The position numbers and the translations under genes are program-made. Shown here piece after piece: positions 44,275 through 51,683 of a stretch of 64,000 nt of DNA. How positions within the stretch are numbered: the stretch's first letter is position 1; each line of letters begins with the position of its first letter. The stretch comes from Elusimicrobiota bacterium (lineage in GTDB: Bacteria; Elusimicrobiota; Elusimicrobia; UBA1565; UBA9628), in the NCBI GenBank assembly GCA_030696455.1, contig JAUYSH010000142.1, positions 1 through 64,000 on the forward strand, read 5' to 3'. The notes under the pieces are model-generated. The model saw nothing but the letters and a program-made list of their open reading frames with translations, did no database searches and was not told the DNA's origin.

Positions 44275-45615
44275 GCGCCGGCGCAGGGCGTCGCGCGACA
44301 GCCCGAGCGACTGCGCGGCCTTCTGCTGGTTGCCGCCGCTGCGCTTGAGCGCCTGCATGACGAGGTCCTTCTCCACGTCCTCCAGGCGAACGCCGTCCGG
44401 GGGCAAGGCCATGGAAGAGTCCTCGGCGGCGGCTTGCGCGCGCGCGATGTGCGCCGGCTGCGCCGCGGCGACGGGATGGAACTCCAGTTCGTCGAGGATC
44501 ATCATTCTCTCCAGCACGTTGCGAAGCTCCCGGACATTGCCGGGCCATTTATAGGATCGGAACTGCTCCAAGGTCTCGGACGCCAGGACGGGCTTGGTCT
44601 TGAGCATCTCCGCGCTGAGCTTGCCCAAGAGCACGTCCATGAGAGGCAAAATGTCCTCCTTGCGCTCGCGCAGGGGCAGCAAGGAGATGGTCAGCACGTT
44701 GATCCGGTAGTAGAGATCCTGCCGGAAGCGCCCCTCGGAGACGGCGCGCGGAAGGTCCTCGTTCGTGGCGGCGATCACGCGCACGTCGACGGTGATGTCG
44801 TCGCGCCCGCCGACGCGCTTGAAGGTCTTGTCCTCGAGGGCGCGCAGGATCTTGCCCTGAAGAGCGGGCGGCATGTGGCCGATCTCGTTGAGGAAGATGG
44901 TGCCGCCGTCGGCGATCTCGAACAGGCCCTTCTTCTGGCCGACGGCGCCGGTGAAGGAGCCTTTCTCATAGCCGAACAGCTCGCTTTCCAGAAGATTGTC
45001 GGGGATGGCCGTGCAGGAGATCTCCATGAAGGGCTCGAAGGCGCGCGGGCTGCCGTAATGGATGGCGCGGGCGATGCGATCCTTGCCGCACCCGCTCTCA
45101 CCGAGGATGAGGACGGTGCCGAAGGGGCTCGCCGCGATCTTCTTGGCCATGGCGAGCGCCTCCTTCATGGAGGGGCTCTCGGCCACGATCGAGGCGAAGT
45201 TGTACTTGTCGACGCCTTTCTGGTGGACGCGGTCGAGGCGCCGCTTGAACTGTGCGGTCTCCAGGACCCGCTTGAGGGTGATCTTGAGGCCGGCGAGCTG
45301 GAGGGGCTTGGAGATGTAGTCGGCCGCGCCCTCGCGCAGGGCTTCCACCGCGCTGGCGAGGTCGGCGAAGGCGGTCATGATGACGACGGGAAGCTCGGGG
45401 TTGCCTTTGCGCGCGGCCTTGAGCACGTCGAGGCCGCTGTCGCGGCCGAGGCGCAGATCGGTGAGGACGACGTCGGGATTCTCGGCCTCGAGGGCGGCCT
45501 CGGCCTCCGCCAGGTCGGCGGCCACGACGGTCTTGTAGCCCGAGTTGGTGAGATCCTGGGACAAGGACCACCGGATCAGCTCCTCGTCGTCCACGATCAA
45601 GATCTTCGACGCCAT
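43300..45615 (-). CDS. NtrC-type response regulator running in frame into an 11-heme cytochrome
   Basis: The single 771-codon frame encodes a receiver domain (D53, T81, K103), an AAA+ sigma-54 activator domain (Walker A GESGCGK 172-178, GSFTGA 219-224, FLNEIG with N243 at the Walker B Asp position) and a Fis-type HTH (about 412-450). With no stop, a secretion signal then follows (MEKFGLKEAIGALLMLAFLA, from M448, ending ASA-Q) and about 300 residues with 11 CXXCH sites, beginning at CSKCH 511. It may be a true fusion, or two genes sharing one frame with the cytochrome started inside at M448, or a lost base in the sequence. GGAGG lies before the ATG at 45615. The sensor kinase is immediately upstream. 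Confidence 0.85.
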   Translation of the reverse strand: MASKILIVDDEELIRWSLSQDLTNSGYKTVVAADLAEAEAALEAENPDVVLTDLRLGRDSGLDVLKAARKGNPELPVVIMTAFADLASAVEALREGAADYISKPLQLAGLKITLKRVLETAQFKRRLDRVHQKGVDKYNFASIVAESPSMKEALAMAKKIAASPFGTVLILGESGCGKDRIARAIHYGSPRAFEPFMEISCTAIPDNLLESELFGYEKGSFTGAVGQKKGLFEIADGGTIFLNEIGHMPPALQGKILRALEDKTFKRVGGRDDITVDVRVIAATNEDLPRAVSEGRFRQDLYYRINVLTISLLPLRERKEDILPLMDVLLGKLSAEMLKTKPVLASETLEQFRSYKWPGNVRELRNVLERMMILDELEFHPVAAAQPAHIARAQAAAEDSSMALPPDGVRLEDVEKDLVMQALKRSGGNQQKAAQSLGLSRDALRRRMEKFGLKEAIGALLMLAFLAGSASAQGWFGKKQAKDAFRSANEEIAAPMMEKAGAHAPVKAGECSKCHADKKDPTKLTMEQKPLCLSCHTAKAEDMKKASVHSAFKDMDCNTCHQPHASDNAPLLNSPVNELCATCHDPKDAAIAKGHFGVSVFEGKCTDCHDAHASKNPKLIVEAKEHIPFGSRSCEMCHAKSGADGKPALKKIPEEACFVCHSNFRKLGESAVVHQPFSSGDCSTCHNPHVSKRAALVRGPLPDICFGCHDADALKDAHPVSRHPTAKEGKSDPRREGKPFDCASCHEPHAGKSPKLMRGDIFTLCGECHKK

Positions 45616-45616
45616 G

Positions 45617-47089
45617 TCAAACCTCCGCAGCCGCCGCCGGCAGGCGCACGAAGACGCTGGTGCCGCGGTCGGGAACGCTTTCGATCCAAATCTCGCCGTT
45701 GTGCGCCATGACGATCTGGCGGGACAGCGGCAGGCCGAGCCCGCTGCCGTTCTCGCGCGTGGTGAAAAACGCGCGGAAGACGTGCTCGAGGTCGGCGCTG
45801 GAGATGCCCTTGCCGGTGTCGCTCACCTCGACGAGCAAGGTCCCCTCGGGCTCCGCCCGCGCCGAGACGCTCAGGGTCCCGCCGTCGGGCATGGAGTGGG
45901 CCGCGTTGATGAAGAGGTTCAGGAACACCTGCTCGAGCTGCCCGGGGTCGCCGCGCAGGCGGGGGAGGTTCCGCGGGATGTCGCGCTTGAGCTCGATCTT
46001 CTGCGTGCGCAGGCGGACCTCGAAAAGGTCCAGCACGCGCTCGAGCGGCTCGTGCAGGTCGAAGGGGCGCACGACGGTCTCGGGCATGCGCGCGAAGCGC
46101 AGGAAGCTGCCCATGGTCTGCTCCATGCGGTTGAGCTGGCCGAGGACCTTGCCCAGCACCTCCCGTCGGGGGCTGCCTTCGGCGGTCTCGCCTTGCAGGA
46201 CCTGGATCGTTGAGCTGATGCCCGTCAGCGGGTTGCGCACCTCATGCGCGAGGTGGGCGGACAGCTCGCCCAGCGCGGCCAGGCGGTCCAGATGGCCGAC
46301 CTGGCTGCGGTGCAGGTTGACGATCTCGCGGCGATCCTTCTCGAGCAGGCGGACCATGTTGTTGAAGCCGCGGGCGATCGAGCGCAGCTCGCCCGAGGGC
46401 AGGTCGTCGACGCGCGTGTCGAGCTTGCCGCGCGCGACCCGGTTCATCGCCTCGACGATGCGGCCCATCGGTTCGTCGATCACGCGCCGCACGACCATCA
46501 AAGTCCAGAGACCGACGATGAGGAAGGAGGCGAAGAGGATGATCAGGCGGCCCTTGAGGTTGGCCTCGGCCGCGATCTGGCGGTCGCGCTTGGGCGAGAC
46601 GAGGCGGACGTAGCCGAGCGGCCCCGCGTCGGCCCCGTGGCAGCGCGCGCAGGCTCCGCGGTTCTGAATGGGGAAGTCCATGATGATGCTCTTGGCGGGA
46701 TCGAAGGCCTTCGGCGCCTCGCGGCGCGGCTTCACGCCGGCGGCGAGATCCTGGGTGTTGACGGCCAGCTTGTCGGGGTCGAGGAGGAACATCCGGTCGG
46801 CCATGCCGTGGCTGTTGTGCACCGAGAACAGGTGCGCGATCCCGCCGCGCGACTTCTGGAGCATGGAATCGGCGATGACCCGCTCGATGACGGGGAACAT
46901 GCTGCGCATCGTCGCGCGCTCCATGTCGAGGACGCTGTTGCGCGTGTCCTGCACGTACAGCAGGAAGGTGATCGCCGTGACGGCCACGGTGAACGAGTAG
47001 AAGGCGATGAACGTCTGGCGCGCCAGGGAAGCGCCGCGCCAAGCGACGGTCAAACGCCGAAGCAGTCGGCCTGGACGCAGTCGCCGCAT
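45617..47089 (-). CDS. Sensor histidine kinase with periplasmic c-type heme motif
   Basis: From the ATG at 47089 the kinase has 490 residues: TM1 about 27-47, periplasmic domain 48-180, TM2 181-200, HAMP 201-253, phospho-acceptor H282 in HLAHEVRNPL, and an ATPase domain with N box (NLFINAAHSM), G1 (DTGKGIS) and G2 (GSGLGLPLS). The periplasmic part contains C147-AR-C-H151, a heme c attachment site, so it probably senses redox state or a gas through a covalently bound heme. It resembles the tetraheme-like DUF3365 sensors in having CXXCH in the periplasmic loop. It ends one base before the regulator ATG, forming a two-component pair. Confidence 0.9.
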   Translation of the reverse strand: MRRLRPGRLLRRLTVAWRGASLARQTFIAFYSFTVAVTAITFLLYVQDTRNSVLDMERATMRSMFPVIERVIADSMLQKSRGGIAHLFSVHNSHGMADRMFLLDPDKLAVNTQDLAAGVKPRREAPKAFDPAKSIIMDFPIQNRGACARCHGADAGPLGYVRLVSPKRDRQIAAEANLKGRLIILFASFLIVGLWTLMVVRRVIDEPMGRIVEAMNRVARGKLDTRVDDLPSGELRSIARGFNNMVRLLEKDRREIVNLHRSQVGHLDRLAALGELSAHLAHEVRNPLTGISSTIQVLQGETAEGSPRREVLGKVLGQLNRMEQTMGSFLRFARMPETVVRPFDLHEPLERVLDLFEVRLRTQKIELKRDIPRNLPRLRGDPGQLEQVFLNLFINAAHSMPDGGTLSVSARAEPEGTLLVEVSDTGKGISSADLEHVFRAFFTTRENGSGLGLPLSRQIVMAHNGEIWIESVPDRGTSVFVRLPAAAAEV

Positions 47090-47202
47090 AGGGGTTCTTC
47101 CCGCTTGCCTCGCAACGGTCCGGCCAGCCGGCGGGAGACTATGACGCCGGTCATGGCCGCTGGAGCCGGCCTGGGCGTACACTGCTGTTGGAGCCCACCC
47201 CC

Positions 47203-47778
47203 ATGAACCCCCGGCCCCGGTCGCTCATCATCCGTTCCGCGCTCGTTTTCACCGCGCTCGTCGCGGCGCTCGCGATTCGCGCTCCCCGCCCCGTTCAGAG
47301 GTTCCCGGCCGACCTGCGCGACTCCGTGGGCGAGCACCGGGCCATGCTCAGCGCGGGGCACGCCTCGTTCGCCTGCGGCGCCTGCCACATCTCCCATCCG
47401 GCGAAGGCCGCGAGCCCGCTCTGGCAGACGCAGGGCTCCGGCGACGCCGGTTTGTTCGTCCGCGATTCGGCCGCGGCGGGCGGGGTCAAGACCGGCCTGT
47501 GCATGTCCTGCCATGACGGCACCATCGCGCCGACGATCACGGCGCACATGACGACGACCGGGGGGACGGACCTGGGGGCCAACCATCCCGTCGGGATCGA
47601 TTATCAATTCGCCGCGCGAAGAGATCCCGCCGCCTTTAATGATCCGGCCGCGAATTCCCGCATCGTGCTGGAGGACGGGAAGGTCGCCTGCATCTCCTGC
47701 CACGCGGCTCACGACATCGGCTCGATCTCAGGCGCCAGCGTCCGCCATGAGGTCTGCATCGAGTGCCACCGCCGTTAA
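47203..47778 (+). CDS. Tetraheme c-type cytochrome, membrane-anchored or secreted
   Basis: From the ATG at 47203 (GGAG eight bases upstream) the protein has 191 residues. An N-terminal hydrophobic segment (IIRSALVFTALVAALAI) precedes four CXXCH sites: CGACH, CMSCH, CISCH and CIECH. The segment lacks a clear cleavage site, so it may act as an anchor. The pattern CGACHISHP…LW…CMSCHDGT and NHPVG is shared with the other two short-module cytochromes. It diverges from the sensor-kinase operon across 113 bases, a natural place for control by that two-component system. It could be an inner-membrane quinol-side or periplasmic carrier. Confidence 0.9.
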   Translation: MNPRPRSLIIRSALVFTALVAALAIRAPRPVQRFPADLRDSVGEHRAMLSAGHASFACGACHISHPAKAASPLWQTQGSGDAGLFVRDSAAAGGVKTGLCMSCHDGTIAPTITAHMTTTGGTDLGANHPVGIDYQFAARRDPAAFNDPAANSRIVLEDGKVACISCHAAHDIGSISGASVRHEVCIECHRR

Positions 47779-47785
47779 GCGGCCC

Positions 47786-47801
47786 TGCGCGTATTCGCGC
47801 A
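47786..47801 (+). terminator. Stem after tetraheme cytochrome
   Basis: TGCGCG and CGCGCA pair around TATT eight bases past the stop codon. The outer sequences GCGGCCC (47779) and GGGCCGC (about 47823) could extend the structure. There is no T-run directly after, so terminator activity is uncertain. Confidence 0.35.
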
Positions 47802-47900
47802 TCGGTGACGCGTTTGTGGGGGTGGGCCGCCCGTAGACCCCTTAAATTCGTTTGTTCGTGACGGTCGGATGGTCTTTTTGTTGCCATGTAATCGTTCACG

Positions 47901-48944
47901 ATGATGAACGAATGGATGGTCGTCGGCCTGAACCACTCGACCGCTCCCGTCGAGATCCGCGAGGCGATCTCCCCGAAGCCGCATGAAGCGGGACGCATGA
48001 ACGCCATCATCAGCGAGGCCGCCGGCCAGCAGGGCGTCGTCGTCCTCGCCACCTGCAGCCGCTTCGAGGTATACTTCCAGCCCGACAAAGACGGCGAGCA
48101 GGCCGTCATCGCTTGGCTCAACCTCCGCGCCGGCCGGGACATCGGCGAGATGCTTTTCGTCCACCGCGGCGCTGAGGCCGTCGGCCACCTCTTCCGCGTC
48201 GCGGCGGGGCTGGACTCCTGGATCATGGGCGAGACCGAGATCCTCGGCCAGTGCAAGGCCGCCTACCAGGGGGCCTGCGCCGAGAAGACGGCCAACCGCT
48301 TCGGCCACCTGTCCTTCCAGCGCGCGCTGATGGTGGGCAAGAAGGTCCGCAACGAGACGCGCATCGTCGGCGGCATCGCCTCCATCGGCGGGGCGGCCGC
48401 GATGATGGCGCGCAGCATATTCTCCGATTTGAAGGAGCGCGTGGTGGTGGTCTTCGGCGCGGGGACCATGGCCGCCTCCTCGGTGCGGCACCTGCGATCG
48501 AAAGGCGCGGGCAAGCTGTTCATCAGCAACCGCAGCCTGGATAAAGGCCAGGCCCTCGCCGCCGAACTCGGCGGCGAGCCCGTCACTCTCGCGGAAGGCT
48601 TCTCCCGACTCGACGAGGCCGATATCGCCGTGTTCTCCACCGGGGCCGACCGCTATCTGCTGGACGGGGACGCAGCACTTGCCCTGTCGCGCCGCCGCCG
48701 CGGCCGGTCGCTGTTCATCATCGACATCGCGATGCCGCGCAACGTGGCTCCCGAGGTCGCCAAGGCGGAGGGCGTCTACCTGTACGACATCGACGATCTG
48801 AAGGGCGTCGTGGCGAAGAGCCTCGCCAAGCGCGAGGCCGACATGTTCCAGGCGGCGGCGATCGTGGCCGCGGAGAGCGCCGACTGCTGGCAGCGCCTGA
48901 CCTTCCCGGTGCCCGTCGCCGCGCGACAGGCCGTCGCCGCCTGA
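47901..48944 (+). CDS. hemA: Glutamyl-tRNA reductase, short form
   Basis: The 347-residue enzyme reduces glutamyl-tRNA(Glu) to glutamate-1-semialdehyde, the first step of heme synthesis in this pathway. It shows the catalytic cysteine C52 in LATCSRFEVY, the substrate region GETEILGQCKAAY, and an NADPH site VVVFGAGTMAASS. The C-terminal dimerisation helix bundle is largely missing: family members usually have about 400-430 residues, and here the protein ends soon after IIDIAMPRNVAPEVA plus a short helix. Its place beside the cytochrome genes suggests a supply of heme for them. The ribosome site is weak. Confidence 0.9.
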   Translation: MMNEWMVVGLNHSTAPVEIREAISPKPHEAGRMNAIISEAAGQQGVVVLATCSRFEVYFQPDKDGEQAVIAWLNLRAGRDIGEMLFVHRGAEAVGHLFRVAAGLDSWIMGETEILGQCKAAYQGACAEKTANRFGHLSFQRALMVGKKVRNETRIVGGIASIGGAAAMMARSIFSDLKERVVVVFGAGTMAASSVRHLRSKGAGKLFISNRSLDKGQALAAELGGEPVTLAEGFSRLDEADIAVFSTGADRYLLDGDAALALSRRRRGRSLFIIDIAMPRNVAPEVAKAEGVYLYDIDDLKGVVAKSLAKREADMFQAAAIVAAESADCWQRLTFPVPVAARQAVAA

Positions 48945-48978
48945 ACGGCGGACCCGCAAAAAGCTACAGTGTCGGCCG

Positions 48979-49209
48979 ATGCCCTTCGGCCTGCCGACTT
49001 TCTCCGCCGCCAACATCATCGGGAACCTCCTGTTCTCCGGGCTCGGTTACGTCGCCTATTCGTATGGCCGGAAGATGGACAAGACGAAGGTCACGATCCA
49101 GGGCGGCGTCCTGATGGCCTTCTCCTACTTCATCTCCGACACGGTCTGGATGTACGCCGTCGGAACCGCCTTGACCGTCTGGGTCTGGGCCTCGCGCCAC
49201 GACGCCTGA
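48979..49209 (+). CDS. Small two-helix membrane protein
   Basis: The 76-residue protein has a hydrophobic segment at about 10-27 (ANIIGNLLFSGLGYVAYSYG) and two more at 40-70 (GGVLMAFSYFISD, WMYAVGTALTVWVW). It is the kind of short membrane protein conserved in many bacteria without known function. It lies 34 bases after hemA. No strong ribosome site is seen, but the hydrophobic pattern and codon use look genuine. Confidence 0.55.
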   Translation: MPFGLPTFSAANIIGNLLFSGLGYVAYSYGRKMDKTKVTIQGGVLMAFSYFISDTVWMYAVGTALTVWVWASRHDA

Positions 49210-49280
49210 GGGCGCGACACTTTCGGCGAGCGGGCGCCGTCTAATCAGCGAGGGCTCCAGGAGCCCAGGGGGTAGTTCGA

Positions 49281-49796
49281 ATGAAACGGATCATATCCAT
49301 GGCGACGGCGGCCGGCTTGCTCGCGGGCTCGTTGCTGCTGCCGGCGGCGCTGCGCGCCGAAGACGGTCCCAAGGGGAAGGCGGGAGCTTACGGCGAGAAA
49401 GGCGGCAAGGAAGGCTTCAAGGAGCGCATGCGCGAGAAGTTCGATATCTCCGAGGAGCAGGAGGCCAAGCTCAAGGCCGCGCGCCGGGCCAAGCGGGACG
49501 GGTCCGCCGCCGCGCACGCCGAGATGGGCGAGGCGATGCGCAAGCTGCAGGACCAGCTCGAGGACAAGGCTCCGGAAAAGGAGCTTTCGGCGACGCTCGA
49601 CAAGCTCCTTGCCGCGCGCAAGCAGATGCGCGCCGAGGAGGATAAGTTCGAGGCCGCTCTGACCTCGATCCTGACGCCGACCCAGCGCGCGAAGATGGCG
49701 GTCGCGATGAAGGGCCGCATGGGCAAGAAGCACGGCGGGAAGATGCACGGCGGCAGGAAGATGGGCGACGGACCGAAGCCGGACGAGGACGACTAG
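49281..49796 (+). CDS. Spy/CpxP-like periplasmic helical protein
   Basis: The 171-residue protein has a signal peptide (MATAAGLLAGSLLLPAALRA-E). A mostly helical, charged mature part contains FDISEEQEAKLKAARRAKRD and a later ILTPTQRAKM, matching the repeated LTxxQ-type motif of Spy/CpxP/ZraP proteins, which are periplasmic chaperones or metal-linked sensors. The tail is Lys/His/Gly/Met-rich (GKKHGGKMHGGRKMGDG) and may bind metal. It appears to be transcribed alone. Confidence 0.75.
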   Translation: MKRIISMATAAGLLAGSLLLPAALRAEDGPKGKAGAYGEKGGKEGFKERMREKFDISEEQEAKLKAARRAKRDGSAAAHAEMGEAMRKLQDQLEDKAPEKELSATLDKLLAARKQMRAEEDKFEAALTSILTPTQRAKMAVAMKGRMGKKHGGKMHGGRKMGDGPKPDEDD

Positions 49797-49851
49797 AGGC
49801 GATAAGGCTTTCCGCCGACCGCACGACGCGCGAGATGATATCATCGTCTTC

Positions 49852-50517
49852 ATGGGCTTGCGCGTCGTCCTGGTCGGGCCGGAGAATCCGCTGAACGTGG
49901 GCTTCGTCGCCCGGGCGATGCGGGCGTTCGGCGCGGAGGATCTCGTCATCGCGGGGTCCTCGTGGAGGACGATGCCGCCCGAGGCGCGCGTCACCGGGGT
50001 CAGCGCCCCGGGCATACTCGACGGCGCGCGCTTCGAGGACGACCTCGCCGGGGCGCTGAAGGGATGCGGGACGGCGATCGCGTTCTCGCGCCGGCCGACG
50101 GACCTGCGCCAGGATGAGTTTACGCTGCCGGCGCTGCCGAAGACGCTGAGCCTGAAGGGGCGGACGGCGCTCGTGTTCGGGCGCGAGTCGAAGGGGCTCA
50201 CGCGGGCCGAAACGGCGTTGTGCCCGTACCTCGCGAGGATCCCGTGCCGGAACGGCGTCAGCCTCAACCTGGGGCAGGCGGTCGCGGTGGGGCTGTTTTC
50301 TTTAACGGCAACGGATCGAGAAATCCCGGAACGGGCTGCAACGGCCTCGATGGACCGCATGTCGGCCCTTTGGCAATTTATTCACCCCAAGCTCGCGGCT
50401 TCGCCGCGGTTTAATGAGGAAAGGCAGCGGCGGGTGCGGCAGGTCTTTTTTCGCATGAATCTCAACGACAACGATTACGACATTCTATTCTCCGTCATGA
50501 AAGCCCTCGTTAAATGA
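49852..50517 (+). CDS. SpoU/TrmH-family RNA methyltransferase (TrmJ-like)
   Basis: The 221-residue SPOUT enzyme shows motif 1 NVGFVARAMRAFG, motif 2 ALVFGRESKGLT and motif 3 GVSLNLGQAVAV, which form the trefoil-knot S-adenosylmethionine site. The C-terminal helical tail (NLNDNDYDILFSVMKAL) resembles TrmJ, which 2'-O-methylates tRNA at position 32; the exact target is inferred. The stop overlaps the start of the Nudix gene (ATGA). Confidence 0.9.
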   Translation: MGLRVVLVGPENPLNVGFVARAMRAFGAEDLVIAGSSWRTMPPEARVTGVSAPGILDGARFEDDLAGALKGCGTAIAFSRRPTDLRQDEFTLPALPKTLSLKGRTALVFGRESKGLTRAETALCPYLARIPCRNGVSLNLGQAVAVGLFSLTATDREIPERAATASMDRMSALWQFIHPKLAASPRFNEERQRRVRQVFFRMNLNDNDYDILFSVMKALVK

Positions 50518-50978
50518 AAACGATCGCCGCGACACTCTGCTATATCCGCTCACACGGACGGACCTTGATGCTGCATCGCAATAAGAAAGCGGGCGATGTC
50601 CATAAAGGCAAATGGAACGGCCTCGGCGGGAAGCTCGATCCGGGGGAGTCGCCCGAGGAGTGCGTGGTGCGCGAGGTCCGGGAGGAGTCGGGCTTGACCT
50701 TGCTCGACGCGCGCCTGCGCGGCGTGCTGACGTTTCCCGCGTTCAAGCCCGGCGAGGACTGGCTGGTGTTCGTCTATACGGCGACGCGCTTCGAAGGCGA
50801 GCTCGGCGTCTGCGCGGAGGGGGACCTGGAGTGGATCCCCGACGAACGGATGGCGGAGCTGCCGCTGTGGGAGGGGGACCGCATCTTCCTGCCCTGGCTC
50901 GAGCAGGAGCGCTTCTTCTCCGGGAAGTTCGTTTACCGCGACGGGCGCCTCGCGTCGCACGGCGTGTCCTTCGGCTGA
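50514..50978 (+). CDS. Nudix hydrolase (MutT/8-oxo-dGTPase-like)
   Basis: The 154-residue protein has the complete Nudix box (GGKLDPGES...REVREESG at about 37-60), which binds Mg and cleaves nucleoside diphosphate linkages. The start MKTIAATLCYIRSHGRTLML and GDVHKGKWNGLGGKL match the MTH1/MutT-like group that removes oxidised dNTPs. It is translationally coupled to the RNA methyltransferase gene. Confidence 0.9.
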   Translation: MKTIAATLCYIRSHGRTLMLHRNKKAGDVHKGKWNGLGGKLDPGESPEECVVREVREESGLTLLDARLRGVLTFPAFKPGEDWLVFVYTATRFEGELGVCAEGDLEWIPDERMAELPLWEGDRIFLPWLEQERFFSGKFVYRDGRLASHGVSFG

Positions 50979-50981
50979 CGC

Positions 50982-51683
50982 CTAGGGCTTTTTCGCCGGA
51001 GGCTTGGCGAGCAGGCCTCTCAGCTCGGCGATCTTGAGGCGCGCGCGCGCGTGCTCGGAGCGGTCCCGGTCGCTTTCCAGGATGCGCGCCCACAGGACGA
51101 GGGCTTCGCGGTGCTCTCCGCGCGACTGCCGCAGGTTGGCCAGGATCGACTTCATCGTGCTGGGAGTCTCGGGGCGGTCGAAGCTCGATTCGAGCAGGGC
51201 GATCATCCGGTCCGTGTCCCCTTCCTTCTTGTAGGCCAGCGCCGCGAGATAGATCGCGTACATCGGCTGCTCCGGCGTACGGCGCATGCCCTCGTGGAGC
51301 AGCTTCGCGGCCTCGTCGGGGCGCTCGATGCCGTGAAACCAGCCGAGTATGCCGGCGGCGAAGAGGACGGCGCGATGGAAGGAGGGGTCAAGCCGCGTGA
51401 CGCGAAGGCTGAGCGTCGCGAGATGCTCGTACGGATGGCCGGGGTGATCGGCGTATTCGGGCAGAGACCCCGCCGCGTACTGCAGGAGGTGGATCCAGGC
51501 GAGGTCCGCCGCCGGCGCCCGATAGCCCGCGGCGGCGAGCATGGCGTCCTGGAAGGCGAAGGGACCGGCCTTGAGCTCGGATAGAGGCGGAAAGCGCGGC
51601 TCGTGCAGGCGGCGCATGCGCGCCCCGGCGATGAGCGCCAGGGCGAACAGGGCGGACGCGAGCGCGAGCCAGCGGCCTCTCAT
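50982..51683 (-). CDS. Membrane-anchored TPR-like protein of ABC exporter operon
   Basis: From the ATG at 51683 (TGATG overlap with the permease stop) the product has 233 residues. An N-terminal TM helix (WLALASALFALALIAGARM) is followed by helical repeats of TPR type, for example YAIYLAALAYKKEGDTDRMI and RQSRGEHREALVLWARILES. It faces the periplasm and probably scaffolds partners of the ABC-2 transporter encoded just upstream. Function unknown. Confidence 0.7.
   Translation of the reverse strand: MRGRWLALASALFALALIAGARMRRLHEPRFPPLSELKAGPFAFQDAMLAAAGYRAPAADLAWIHLLQYAAGSLPEYADHPGHPYEHLATLSLRVTRLDPSFHRAVLFAAGILGWFHGIERPDEAAKLLHEGMRRTPEQPMYAIYLAALAYKKEGDTDRMIALLESSFDRPETPSTMKSILANLRQSRGEHREALVLWARILESDRDRSEHARARLKIAELRGLLAKPPAKKP

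Noticed and set aside
47090-47202. Sigma-54 promoter between kinase and tetraheme genes
   Set aside because: Several GG and GC pairs occur but none has the required ten-base spacing with a good consensus.
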